Positions 1-6,289 of a stretch of 16,753 nucleotides of DNA are shown here, in pieces. How positions within the stretch are numbered: the first letter of the stretch is position 1; every line of letters starts with the position of its first letter. The notes beneath the pieces are model-generated. The model was not told the origin of the DNA, did no database searches, and worked only from the letters and a program-made list of their open reading frames with translations. The DNA is from Kiritimatiellales bacterium (GTDB lineage Bacteria > Verrucomicrobiota > Kiritimatiellia > Kiritimatiellales > Pontiellaceae), in the NCBI GenBank assembly GCA_021734595.1, contig JAIPIO010000043.1, positions 1 through 16,753 on the forward strand, in the 5' to 3' direction. Made by a program: the position numbers and the translations under genes.

Positions 1-57
1 GGCCTTGAGGATGCTGCGCTCCTCGTTTGTCAGGCGAACGATATATTTCTTCTCCAT
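1..57 (-). CDS. IS630-family transposase, N-terminal fragment (runs off left edge)
   Basis: Only the first 19 codons are in the window, reading MEKKYIVRLTNEERSILKA. The pattern (M-x-K-K-Y-x-V-x-L-T-x-E-E-R) is the usual opening of IS630/Tc1-mariner-type transposases, ahead of their helix-turn-helix DNA-binding domain. A strong ribosome binding site (GGAGGT, 64-69) sits about six bases before the ATG and fixes the start. The catalytic DDE domain would lie beyond the left edge, so it cannot be said whether the gene is intact. The call rests on a short peptide; another protein with a similar N-terminus is possible. Confidence 0.6.
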   Translation of the reverse strand, partial: MEKKYIVRLTNEERSILKA

Positions 58-187
58 CGCGCTACCTCCATGTTTTGAGAAGCATAGAGGAAAACACGCC
101 ACACTCAAACCCTAATATTTAAATATGACATAGCACTAGTACCTTGTCCAGCGAAGTGAATACCCCTATAGTTTTAAATGGGGTATA
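58..187. other. Upstream region of the transposase, probably containing the element's terminus
   Basis: This non-coding stretch carries the transposase ribosome binding site and AT-rich sequence around 110-130 that could hold its promoter. If the element is an intact IS630, its terminal inverted repeat and TA target duplication should lie here, possibly in the 140-187 part. The other end is outside the window, so the boundary cannot be fixed. Confidence 0.3.
160..186. repeat. 7-bp inverted repeat next to the AmrS gene stop
   Basis: ATACCCC (160-166) and GGGGTAT (180-186) form a perfect 7-bp stem around a 13-base AT-rich spacer. It lies directly downstream of the radical SAM gene on the minus strand. 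It could act as a terminator, but no clear T-run follows the stem on that strand. It could also belong to the terminus of the neighbouring insertion sequence. Confidence 0.4.
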
Positions 188-1165
188 TTACTTCCAGACG
201 CCGGGAATTTTGGTGCCGCACTTGCCGCATTTCCCGTCGGAAACCTGCATCTGCCGGATGGTGTAGCCGCGTCTTTCAATCAGCAACCCGCCGCAACCCG
301 GGCAGAAAGTCTTTTCGCCGGAGTCGTCGGCCATATTGCCCACATAGACAAATTGCAGGCCGGACGCCAGCGCAATTTCACGGGCCCGCAGGATGGTTTC
401 CGGCGGGGTGGGGCACAGATACAGCAATTTGTTCTGCGGAAAAAAGCGAGAAAGATGCAACGGCGTTCCCTCGCCAAGGTTATCGACCACCCATTCGCAC
501 AGTTTTTGCGTCTCTTCCTCGGAATCGTTCAGCGTTGGGATGATCAAGTTGGTAATTTCCAACATTACCCCACTCTCCTTCATGATTTTCAACGCCCTAA
601 GCACCGGTTTTAGCGATGCACCGCAAACCTCATGGTAAAACTCATCGGAAAAAGATTTTAAATCAACATTTGCTGCATCTACAAAGCAGCATAATTCCTT
701 TAATGGGTCGGGATTTATGTAAGCCGCTGTCACCAATACATTTTTAATGCCCGATTCCGACGCTGTTTTACAACAATCAAGGGTGTATTCATACGAAACC
801 AGCGGTTCGGTATAGGTGTAGGCGATGGCCGGGCAGTTGCGTTCCCGGGCAATCCGGACAATTTCGGCCGGCAATACCTCTTCGTCCCTGCTTCCAAGGT
901 ACTCCGCCTGCGAAATCTGCCAGTTCTGGCACTGCTTGCAATGCAGATTGCATCCGATGGTGGCTATCGAGAGGATGGTGGATCCCGGCAAAAAATGGTA
1001 GAGCGGCTTCTTTTCAACCGGATCAATGTTAATCGAGCAGGGATGCCCGTAGGTAACACAGCGGATTTCGCCATTCTGGTTCTGCCGGATCCGGCAATCG
1101 CCAAATTCACCCGGTTCGAGCAGGCAACCCTTTGGGCAAAGGGTGCATCTTATTTCCGCGCTCAT
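188..1165 (-). CDS. amrS: AmmeMemoRadiSam-system radical SAM enzyme (AmrS-like)
   Basis: A 325-residue radical SAM protein related to pyruvate-formate-lyase activating enzymes. The [4Fe-4S]-binding CxxxCxxC motif is visible as C72-NLH-C76-KQ-C79. An N-terminal cysteine cluster (RCTLCPKGC) and a C-terminal zinc-ribbon-like tail (CPGC...CGKCG, ending IPGVWK) match the AmrS layout. The family carries out S-adenosylmethionine radical chemistry; its physiological substrate is not firmly known. The usual partners, AmmA and Memo domain proteins, are not in this window. I chose the ATG at 1165, one base after the upstream gene's TAG, which suggests translational coupling. A GTG at 1180 would add five residues and overlap the upstream gene. 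The protein looks full length. Confidence 0.85.
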   Translation of the reverse strand: MSAEIRCTLCPKGCLLEPGEFGDCRIRQNQNGEIRCVTYGHPCSINIDPVEKKPLYHFLPGSTILSIATIGCNLHCKQCQNWQISQAEYLGSRDEEVLPAEIVRIARERNCPAIAYTYTEPLVSYEYTLDCCKTASESGIKNVLVTAAYINPDPLKELCCFVDAANVDLKSFSDEFYHEVCGASLKPVLRALKIMKESGVMLEITNLIIPTLNDSEEETQKLCEWVVDNLGEGTPLHLSRFFPQNKLLYLCPTPPETILRAREIALASGLQFVYVGNMADDSGEKTFCPGCGGLLIERRGYTIRQMQVSDGKCGKCGTKIPGVWK

Positions 1166-1166
1166 G

Positions 1167-1532
1167 CTATTTTTTGCCACCCCCGGTATTCAGCAGGTCG
1201 TCCAAGCCATCGAATGCAGAAAAGCCGCCGATTTTGAACGAACTCTGACTGGCACTGCTGAATCCCTTCAGCTTATGTTTCTCGTGTTCGTTGTCGTGGC
1301 AATAGATGCACAACAGTTCCCAGTTGCTACCGTCCGGCGGGTTGTTGTTGTGGTCGTGGTCTTTGTGATGAACCGTCAACTCCTTGAGACGTTTGCCGTC
1401 AAACTCACGTCCGCAGCTCCCGCAGATATGCGGGTACATCCTGAGCGCCTGTGCACGATATCCCTTTTCCTTCTCCGCCAGATCCTTGTATAATCGGTCG
1501 AGTGCGTCATCTTTCTTTTTCTGCGGTGGCAT
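1167..1532 (-). CDS. yajD: YajD-family HNH nuclease
   Basis: A 121-residue protein closely resembling Escherichia coli YajD in length and sequence. The HNH/zinc-finger core is intact: CGSCGREF, then LTVHHKDHDHNNNP, then DGSNWELLCIYCHDNEH. The CxxC pairs (CGSC and CIYC) would bind structural zinc, and the HH-N-H residues would form the beta-beta-alpha metal nuclease site. The biological role of YajD proteins is not established. The start ATG at 1532 has an upstream AGGAAAGG ribosome binding site. The stop is one base from the ATG of the radical SAM gene, so the two form a tight two-gene unit. The C-terminal 30 residues are low-complexity and Ser/Gly/Lys-rich. Confidence 0.85.
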   Translation of the reverse strand: MPPQKKKDDALDRLYKDLAEKEKGYRAQALRMYPHICGSCGREFDGKRLKELTVHHKDHDHNNNPPDGSNWELLCIYCHDNEHEKHKLKGFSSASQSSFKIGGFSAFDGLDDLLNTGGGKK

Positions 1533-1626
1533 GCTGTCGCCCTTTCCTGCTGGTTTGTTTCAGTCCCGCCCATTCTCTCTGCGCGAAAGAAGAAAGCAAA
1601 ATAATTCCGTGCAAAATACGTGGATT

Positions 1627-1643
1627 CCGCCTTGAGTGGGCGG
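1627..1643 (-). terminator. Weak hairpin downstream of the DoxX gene
   Basis: CCGCC (1627-1631) pairs with GGCGG (1639-1643) around a 7-base loop, seven bases after the DoxX stop on the minus strand. Only scattered Ts follow, so if it terminates transcription it does so weakly. Confidence 0.3.
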
Positions 1644-1649
1644 GGGGCA

Positions 1650-2111
1650 TCATTTGAACAGTTTCAGGGAGGGTTTCCAGACATTGGAATAGTCTTTTCG
1701 CTTAAAGAGCTTTTCATCCAGGGAATATTTGCCGGGCCCGATCAGCAGCAGGCTGAAAAACAGAATCCCGGCTTCCAGCGCGTGGGAGTAGATCCTGAAC
1801 GGATCGCCGTTGGAGAGATGCATCGTGATGGCCACCGCCATCGTGGAAAGCAGAAAAAAACAGGCCGGCCGCGTGAGCAGGCCCGCAACCAGCAACAGGC
1901 CGCCGCAGAATTCAGAGATGGCGGCCATGAAGCCCAGAAACGTCGGTGCCACGGTCACTCCGACCCCCGACAACGCCCCGCCTAGCGCGTGCCATGTTTC
2001 CGCGCCGCCCGTCAGCTTCGGGTAGCCATGCAACATGAACATAATCCCTATGCCGATCCGCAGCACAAGCAGTCCCGCATCCCGGTATTCATCGAGTCTC
2101 TGAAAAAACAT
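1650..2111 (-). CDS. DoxX family membrane protein
   Basis: A 153-residue integral membrane protein with about four hydrophobic segments. The family's features are visible: LLVLRIGIGIMFMLHGYPKL in the first segment, then segments around GFMAAISEFCGGLLLVAGLL, CFFLLSTMAVAITMHL and ILFFSLLLIGPG. DoxX-family proteins are inner-membrane proteins linked to quinol oxidation or redox stress in some bacteria, but most have no proven role. The start ATG at 2111 has a good GAGGAG site seven bases upstream. The last dozen residues (SNVWKPSLKLFK) overlap one copy of the 15-bp palindrome at 1675-1689, so the tail may have been added or altered by that repeat. It stands apart from the yajD-amrS pair by 117 bp. 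Confidence 0.85.
   Translation of the reverse strand: MFFQRLDEYRDAGLLVLRIGIGIMFMLHGYPKLTGGAETWHALGGALSGVGVTVAPTFLGFMAAISEFCGGLLLVAGLLTRPACFFLLSTMAVAITMHLSNGDPFRIYSHALEAGILFFSLLLIGPGKYSLDEKLFKRKDYSNVWKPSLKLFK
1675..1689. repeat. 15-bp palindrome (TTCCA-N5-TGGAA), inside the DoxX gene 3' end
   Basis: TTCCAGACATTGGAA, identical to the copy at 10896-10910 and to the complement of the copy at 9021-9035. It lies within the last codons of the DoxX gene. It has no partner 21 bp away. Confidence 0.6.
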
Positions 2112-2140
2112 TTTCGTCTCCTCTTTTGCCTGCTCGTCCT

Positions 2141-2201
2141 CAACGGAAGAATGCTATTCCCGGGCGTGGCGATTGGGTAGCACTTTCTGGAGTTTTTTTG
2201 G
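2141..2201. repeat. 61-bp dispersed repeat, copy A
   Basis: This block matches 2826-2886 at about 51 of 61 positions with no length change. The first 23 bases (starting CAACGGAAGAATG) and the last 25 (TAGCACTTTCTGGAGTTTTTTT and flanks) are nearly identical, and the middle is diverged. It lies upstream of the DoxX gene on the opposite strand and five bases before a pair of 15-bp palindromes. Its function is unknown. Confidence 0.75.
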
Positions 2202-2206
2202 CGTGG

Positions 2207-2242
2207 TTCCAGCCACTGGAACTATTCTTCCAAACGTTGGAA
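2207..2242. promoter_or_regulatory. Tandem pair of 15-bp palindromes, 21-bp period (candidate operator)
   Basis: TTCCAGCCACTGGAA (2207-2221) and TTCCAAACGTTGGAA (2228-2242) start exactly 21 bp apart, two helical turns. The downstream flank (TTGGAA-NN-TT-N-CTGT) resembles the flank of the arrays before both TonB receptor genes. The pair lies in the divergent region between the DoxX gene and the lipoprotein gene. A dimeric DNA-binding protein could bind here; a short hairpin is the alternative. Confidence 0.55.
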
Positions 2243-2257
2243 GGTTTCTGTAGGCTA

Positions 2258-2296
2258 GGTGCCCTCATCCGGCGCACCCTGAGGGGCGAGAGCCCC
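2258..2296. other. GC-rich hairpin cluster with competing stems
   Basis: GGGGC-GAGA-GCCCC (2283-2296) is a perfect 5-bp stem with a GNRA-type tetraloop. Just upstream, GGTGC (2258-2262) can pair with GCACC (2274-2278). CCCTCA (2262-2267) can pair with TGAGGG (2280-2285), competing with both of these. It lies about 100 bases before the lipoprotein gene. It could be an RNA leader structure or a repeat remnant. The remaining stretch to 2386 is AT-rich. Confidence 0.4.
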
Positions 2297-2396
2297 GCGA
2301 ATAAATTAAATTCAGAACGCATTTTATTTCTTTTGTTGTCATTTCTAATGAATATAGTTATCGTTACACAACCATTAACTGCATGAAAGGTAAGTT

Positions 2397-2762
2397 ATGA
2401 AGATAATAAAGACCGTTTTAACAATGGTAGCTCTACTAATCACGCTCACCGGTTGCGCATCTCAATCACTCGCCCCGCAAAAGCCGGTGTCAGTGACCGT
2501 GAACGGGCACCCGCTGATAATTTCCTTTTACTCCAGCGCCGTTTCCGGATCGTTCCATCTGAAAATAAACAATGAGATCGTCGCCTCCGGATCCTTCGGC
2601 GCCTTCTTTGGAGAAACAGCCGAGGGAGCCGGAAATTATAAAGGCTTCGAAGTAATGTTCCATGCCAAAGACCGCAAGCGCCCGGTTTGTACTGTCTACA
2701 TCAACGGGAAAGAGATTGCCGAATTGAAGGCAAACGGGACATCCCACGTGACAGCCATTTGA
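2397..2762 (+). CDS. Small predicted lipoprotein of unknown function
   Basis: A 121-residue protein that I do not recognise. The N-terminus has a basic start (MKIIK), a hydrophobic segment and a lipobox, LTGC, with the acylated cysteine at residue 20. It should therefore be exported and lipid-anchored. The mature part is about 100 residues and rich in alternating hydrophobic and polar residues (VSVTVNGHPLIISFYSS, VCTVYINGKEIAELKANG), which suggests a small beta-sandwich. The start ATG at 2397 has an AAAGG ribosome binding site six bases upstream. It has no operon partner; the next gene is nearly 400 bp away. The upstream region carries the 21-bp-spaced palindrome pair. Confidence 0.7.
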   Translation: MKIIKTVLTMVALLITLTGCASQSLAPQKPVSVTVNGHPLIISFYSSAVSGSFHLKINNEIVASGSFGAFFGETAEGAGNYKGFEVMFHAKDRKRPVCTVYINGKEIAELKANGTSHVTAI

Positions 2763-2825
2763 CTTCAGTCATAATCACTCTATATGCGTGACAGACTGTA
2801 CAACCGATAATATGGGTAACCATTT

Positions 2826-2886
2826 CAACGGAAGAATGTTATTCCCGGTTCCACCATTTGAGTAGCACTTTCTGGAGTTTTTTTGG
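2826..2886. repeat. 61-bp dispersed repeat, copy B
   Basis: Partner of 2141-2201 with the same length and about 51 of 61 bases identical. The two copies flank the lipoprotein gene in the same orientation about 685 bp apart. The central bases differ, while the outer blocks are conserved. Confidence 0.75.
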
Positions 2887-2922
2887 ATAAAGGGGTGGGT
2901 ATGTTCTTATTGCCGGTGTGGT

Positions 2923-2977
2923 ACCGGCTTCCATTCCAATGGAGCCGGTTGCGTGCTCCCGCAGACGGGAAGCGCGC
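2923..2977. repeat. Two adjacent long hairpins
   Basis: The first, at 2923-2949, pairs ACCGGCT-TCCATT with AATGGA-GCCGGT: 12 pairs, one bulged T and a 2-base loop. One base later, at 2951-2977, GCGTGCTCCCG pairs with CGGGAAGCGCGC with one bulge and one G-T pair around a CAGA loop. The GCAG-N-(C/G)GGGAAGCG part recurs in the hairpin at 4389-4416, so these may belong to one repeat family. No protein-coding role is seen. Confidence 0.5.
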
Positions 2978-3148
2978 GCTATACCCAGATTGCTATCTAT
3001 TTTCCCCCTCGCGTCTCCGTGACCATGGGTATTCATTCGTTACGAGTATTTTTTCTGCCTCTTCATCTTTCTGCCTGACTTCGCTTGTTTTGGTTGCTGC
3101 CACCCCGTGCTGTGTTTACACTGAACGTCCTATAGAAAGGAAGTGGTT

Positions 3149-4057
3149 ATGAAAAGATGTTGGTTGTTGTTCATGATTTTACTCGTGGTGATGTCGGTGG
3201 CAGGCGCACAAAAGAAACGGCAAAAAGAGAAACGCCCGCCGAAGGTCTCGCCGGAAATGCTCAAGCTCTACGAACCGTCTGAATTCAAGGGGCTGCCTTA
3301 CCGGCTGATGAAGCCGATCGGTTTTGACGCGTCCAAAACCTATCCGCTGGTGCTCAGCCTGCACGGCGCGGGCGGAAAGGGTTCCGACAACCTCAGTAGC
3401 CTGAAAATCTGGACCGAGTTCCTGGCCGACGAAAAACTGCGCCGCAAACACCCCGCCTTTGTACTCGTGCCCCAGTCTCCCGGCAATTGGCAGGTCTCCG
3501 GCGAGCCCGTGGTGCCGGACAAACAAACATTGGAAAACCTGCCCGCCGTCTGGAACAAGTTCAAGGCCCGCATGGCGGATACGAAGCTGATAGAAAACGG
3601 CAGTCTTTCCATCACCTTCGAACTCGTCGAAAAGCTGTGCGGCGAATATAAGATCGACCGCAGCCGCATTTATGTCCTCGGCCACTCCATGGGCGGGTTC
3701 GGCAGCTGGACGGCCATCTGGAACCGACCGGACTTCTTTGCCGCCGCCATTCCCTGCGCCGGCGGCCTGCCGCCGTGGTATGACTATTCCAAGTTCAAGG
3801 ATGTCCCCGTCTGGACCTTCCACAGCGCCGATGACCCGATTGTATCGGTCGAATACACCCGCGCCATTTTCCAGGCATTGGAAAAATGCGGCGGCAATAT
3901 GAAATACACCGAGCTCAACGGGGTGGGGCACGGTGCCCAGACCCCCGCCTTCTCGTACAAAGGCGACAACGCCTCCGGCTTCACCACCAAATACGCCAGC
4001 CCTCGCTGCGACAAAACCGAAGATGTCTGGGACTGGCTCTTCCGCCAGAAGCGGTAG
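3149..4057 (+). CDS. Exported alpha/beta-hydrolase (prolyl-oligopeptidase / esterase type)
   Basis: A 302-residue secreted hydrolase. A signal peptide covers residues 1-20 (MKRCWLLFMILLVVMSVAGA). The fold's landmarks follow in order: an oxyanion-loop LHGAGG at 71-76, the nucleophile elbow GHSMGG with Ser180, the acid in HSADDPIV (Asp229 most likely), and His261 in GVGHGA. This is the layout of esterases and peptidase-like hydrolases of the feruloyl-esterase, PHB-depolymerase and S9 families, often found near carbohydrate genes. The exact substrate cannot be read; removal of an ester from a polysaccharide is one possibility. I chose the ATG at 3149, six bases after GAAAGGAAG; an in-frame GTG two codons earlier is less well placed. 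It is transcribed alone. Confidence 0.8.
   Translation: MKRCWLLFMILLVVMSVAGAQKKRQKEKRPPKVSPEMLKLYEPSEFKGLPYRLMKPIGFDASKTYPLVLSLHGAGGKGSDNLSSLKIWTEFLADEKLRRKHPAFVLVPQSPGNWQVSGEPVVPDKQTLENLPAVWNKFKARMADTKLIENGSLSITFELVEKLCGEYKIDRSRIYVLGHSMGGFGSWTAIWNRPDFFAAAIPCAGGLPPWYDYSKFKDVPVWTFHSADDPIVSVEYTRAIFQALEKCGGNMKYTELNGVGHGAQTPAFSYKGDNASGFTTKYASPRCDKTEDVWDWLFRQKR
3869..3883. repeat. 15-bp palindrome inside the hydrolase gene
   Basis: TTCCAGGCATTGGAA, read in frame as Phe-Gln-Ala-Leu-Glu. It matches the TTCCA-N5-TGGAA family exactly, but a copy in a plausible helical peptide could be coincidence. Confidence 0.35.
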
Positions 4058-4086
4058 AATATTGGTAAATGCAAGTAGTGTGATTT

Positions 4087-4308
4087 ATGGTTGGGGGCAA
4101 AATATTTGCAATCCCGATGCTCTTCATTTTCAATTTCTATTATTCTAGAAGACCGATCTTGCGGCTTTTGTGTCTAGCCGGTGTTTTCGGATGGTTGGGG
4201 CTTTATATCGTTCTATTGATTTCCTCCCACAATAAAGTGATGTTGGCGATTCCAGCCATTTTGATGATTGGATGGGCTCTTCTACATCCGCTCCTTAAAG
4301 ATGGATAA
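4087..4308 (+). CDS. Possible small membrane protein, two transmembrane segments
   Basis: A 73-residue open frame with two clear hydrophobic stretches (LLCLAGVFGWLGLYIVLLIS and VMLAIPAILMIGWALL). They are separated by a short polar turn (SHNK), with basic residues before the first (YSRRPILR). This is plausible for a small inner-membrane protein of unknown role. Against it, the ATG at 4087 has no good ribosome binding site, the composition is AT-rich compared with its neighbours, and the stop codon lies inside the terminal repeat of the element at 4304. It could be the decayed end of a longer gene. A later ATG at 4117 is an alternative start. Confidence 0.4.
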   Translation: MVGGKIFAIPMLFIFNFYYSRRPILRLLCLAGVFGWLGLYIVLLISSHNKVMLAIPAILMIGWALLHPLLKDG

Positions 4309-4426
4309 AGGACGTCTCCCGGGGGAAATGCTTTCCTCCCACCGGCCAGGGAAGCATTGCGCCACTGCGTTGGAGGGTTGGGTGTAGGAACGCTTCACCC
4401 CGCAGGGGGAAGCGTTGTCCTTTATC
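4304..4426. repeat. 123-bp element with terminal inverted repeats and two inner hairpins
   Basis: GATAAAGGAC (4304-4313) and its exact complement GTCCTTTATC (4417-4426) close the element. Inside, AATGCTTTCC (4327-4336) pairs with GGGAAGCATT (4349-4358). AACGCTTC-A-CCCC (4389-4401) pairs with GGGGGAAGCGTT (4405-4416) with one bulge. As RNA this would fold into a three-way junction; as DNA it resembles a small non-autonomous mobile element. No clear target duplication is visible at the edges. The remaining bases to 4525 hold nothing obvious except the weak hairpin at 4478-4495. Confidence 0.55.
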
Positions 4427-4477
4427 AATTCTTCAGCGGAATTCTTGTCCCTTTTCCCACCCACCTTCAGGTTAAAT

Positions 4478-4495
4478 CCGGTAAAACGGAACCGG
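4478..4495 (-). terminator. Weak candidate terminator after the sulfatase gene
   Basis: CCGGT (4478-4482) pairs with ACCGG (4491-4495) around an 8-base loop, about 30 bases past the sulfatase stop on the minus strand. A short AT-rich stretch follows. The stem is only 5 bp, so termination is uncertain. Confidence 0.25.
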
Positions 4496-4525
4496 CTAAA
4501 TCCGGAACTACGACCCTTTTCTTTC

Positions 4526-6289
4526 CTACTTCAACACGGCGGTCTTCCCCCTTAACTCATCCACATGGAGAAATTTCTGGAATTTTCCGCTCTGGCTGAC
4601 AGCGACAAAGACGTGCTTGGTTTTGGTGTTGATGGTTTTCTTTTCGCCCGGTTCCAGCAACCCTTGTTCGTTGCGGTGTCCGACGGGGTCGATCCAGTAG
4701 AGATTCACGGACTCCGCCAGTTTATTTTCGACCACCAGCTTGGTATCTTTTTTTGATTTTTCCGAATGGTGCCCGCGCGCGCAGGTTCCGGGCGGCAGCT
4801 TGGGGCAGGTTTGCCGGAGTCGCGAGCTTAGCGATTCGAGCAGTTCCTTGTTTTCCGGCAACTTGGCGACGTTGGTGTTTTCCATCGGGTCGTTTTTGTG
4901 GTCATACAGCTCTTGCGCCACGGTTTCCAGGCTTTGCATGTCAACCCATTCCACATAGCGGTAGCGGTCGGTGCGGATGCTGTGGCCCATGTAGCGTTTG
5001 CCGTCGTGTTGACGATGGAATTGGCTAAACGCCGCGTCGCTCCAGCGCTGGGCGGGATCATCCATCAGCGGCGCAAGGCTTTTTCCTTCGAGGTGGCTGG
5101 GAACGGGAATACCGGCCAATTCACAAAGGGTGGGGTAGACATCGACGAATTCAACCAGCGCATCCGTGGCTTGGCCCTTGGCCTTTGCTTTAGGATCGTG
5201 GAAAATCAGCGGCACATGCGCGTCGACCTCGTAGGCGGTTTGCTTGCACCAGCTACGGTGCTCACCCAGCTTCCAGCCATGGTCGCCCCACAGGACAACC
5301 ACCGTATTGCCGGCCAGGCCGGATTCATCGAGATAATCCAACAACCTTCCGATCTGCGCGTCCACAAACGTTACGCTGGCGCAGTAGCCGTGTTTCAGCC
5401 GCCGCTGCTGCTCTTTGGTCAACGTATCTTCAGACGGCTCCGGCGTCCCGAGAAAATCCATGTAGTCGCGCAGCTCGTACATAGTGTTCATCGCCATGGG
5501 CGGCGCGCCATCGATAGGGTAGGGGTTGGCGGCCAGCGGAACCTTTTTTCGATCATACAGATCCCAGTATTTCTTTGGCGCGCTGAACGGCAGATGCGGC
5601 TGGAAAAAACCGACACCGAAGAAAAAAGGCTCGGACCGGTCTTTCAGCTCCGCCAGTTTTTTCAAGGCATGGTCAGTCATGGCCCCGTCGTAGCGCGCGT
5701 TGTCCGGCACGTCCTCGCACGAGGTTGCCGTCGCCCGGATCCGATCCACCTTGTTGTCCGGCCAGCCCTCCGAACGCAGCTTTTTCTTCAACGCCTTGTG
5801 CGCCTTGACCGTCTCCTTCGACCAGGTCCAGTTCTCGCCTTTCATTGGCAGTTTTTCGCCCGACCAGGATCGCGGGTCCTCCATCGCGCCATACATGTAG
5901 TGATACATTTTTCCGTAGGCGTTGGCGTAGTAGCCATTGTTCCTGAAATGCTGCGGGAGGGTCACCACATCCGGTACCGTGTCGCGGAAGTGTACCCGCA
6001 GATCCCACACCTTCGCCGAATCCGGCCGCAGTCCCGTCATCAGGCTCGCGCGCGAAGGATTGCACACCGCCACCTGGCAGTAGGCGCGGTTGAACACCGT
6101 CGATGACTTCGCCAACCGGTCAATATTCGGCGTAATGATATATTCGTTGCCGTAGCAACCGAGGTCCGGTCGCAGATCGTCCACCGCAATAAAAAGAATA
6201 TTAGGGCGCATCGCCGCCCGACCACTCGCCAGCGCAACACCGGCCACTGCACCACCCATTGCCAAAAACCGTCGTCTGTTTGTCCGCAT
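4526..6289 (-). CDS. Tat-exported sulfatase, iduronate-2-sulfatase-like, with C-terminal VHL-like domain
   Basis: A 587-residue type I sulfatase. The N-terminus has a twin-arginine signal (NRRRFLA followed by a small hydrophobic stretch to about residue 26), so export is in the folded state. The metal site begins with DD at 37-38. The active-site motif C76-NPSR-ASLMTG carries the cysteine that maturation enzymes turn into formylglycine. WGDHGWKLGEH supplies later metal-binding and catalytic residues. Sequence around the active site resembles iduronate-2-sulfatases, which suggests release of sulfate from a sulfated glycan. About 75 extra residues at the C-terminus (513-587; NLYWIDPVGHRNEQG, LLEPGEKKTINT) resemble a von Hippel-Lindau beta domain. 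The ATG at 6289 follows GGAGGG by a few bases; an in-frame TTG at 6301 is worse. Confidence 0.9.
   Translation of the reverse strand: MRTNRRRFLAMGGAVAGVALASGRAAMRPNILFIAVDDLRPDLGCYGNEYIITPNIDRLAKSSTVFNRAYCQVAVCNPSRASLMTGLRPDSAKVWDLRVHFRDTVPDVVTLPQHFRNNGYYANAYGKMYHYMYGAMEDPRSWSGEKLPMKGENWTWSKETVKAHKALKKKLRSEGWPDNKVDRIRATATSCEDVPDNARYDGAMTDHALKKLAELKDRSEPFFFGVGFFQPHLPFSAPKKYWDLYDRKKVPLAANPYPIDGAPPMAMNTMYELRDYMDFLGTPEPSEDTLTKEQQRRLKHGYCASVTFVDAQIGRLLDYLDESGLAGNTVVVLWGDHGWKLGEHRSWCKQTAYEVDAHVPLIFHDPKAKAKGQATDALVEFVDVYPTLCELAGIPVPSHLEGKSLAPLMDDPAQRWSDAAFSQFHRQHDGKRYMGHSIRTDRYRYVEWVDMQSLETVAQELYDHKNDPMENTNVAKLPENKELLESLSSRLRQTCPKLPPGTCARGHHSEKSKKDTKLVVENKLAESVNLYWIDPVGHRNEQGLLEPGEKKTINTKTKHVFVAVSQSGKFQKFLHVDELRGKTAVLK

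Larger units (their letters stand above)
2763..3148. other. 386-bp repeat-rich intergenic region
   Basis: No convincing gene. It contains 61-bp repeat copy B (2826-2886), two adjacent hairpins (2923-2977) and a pyrimidine-rich stretch (about 2997-3090) before the hydrolase gene. A 89-codon open frame from 2883 runs through the hairpins and overlaps the hydrolase start. It has no ribosome binding site and an unconvincing composition. Confidence 0.6.

Noticed and set aside
2883..3152. Plus-strand 89-codon open frame before the hydrolase
   Set aside because: It runs through strong hairpins, overlaps the hydrolase start and has no ribosome binding site or recognisable feature.
4282..4464. Minus-strand 60-codon open frame across the 123-bp element
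   Set aside because: It consists almost wholly of the inverted-repeat element.
4898..6106. Long plus-strand open frame (402 codons) opposite the sulfatase gene
   Set aside because: It is antisense to a well-supported gene, has no ribosome binding site, and its arginine/histidine/valine-rich translation has no recognisable domain.
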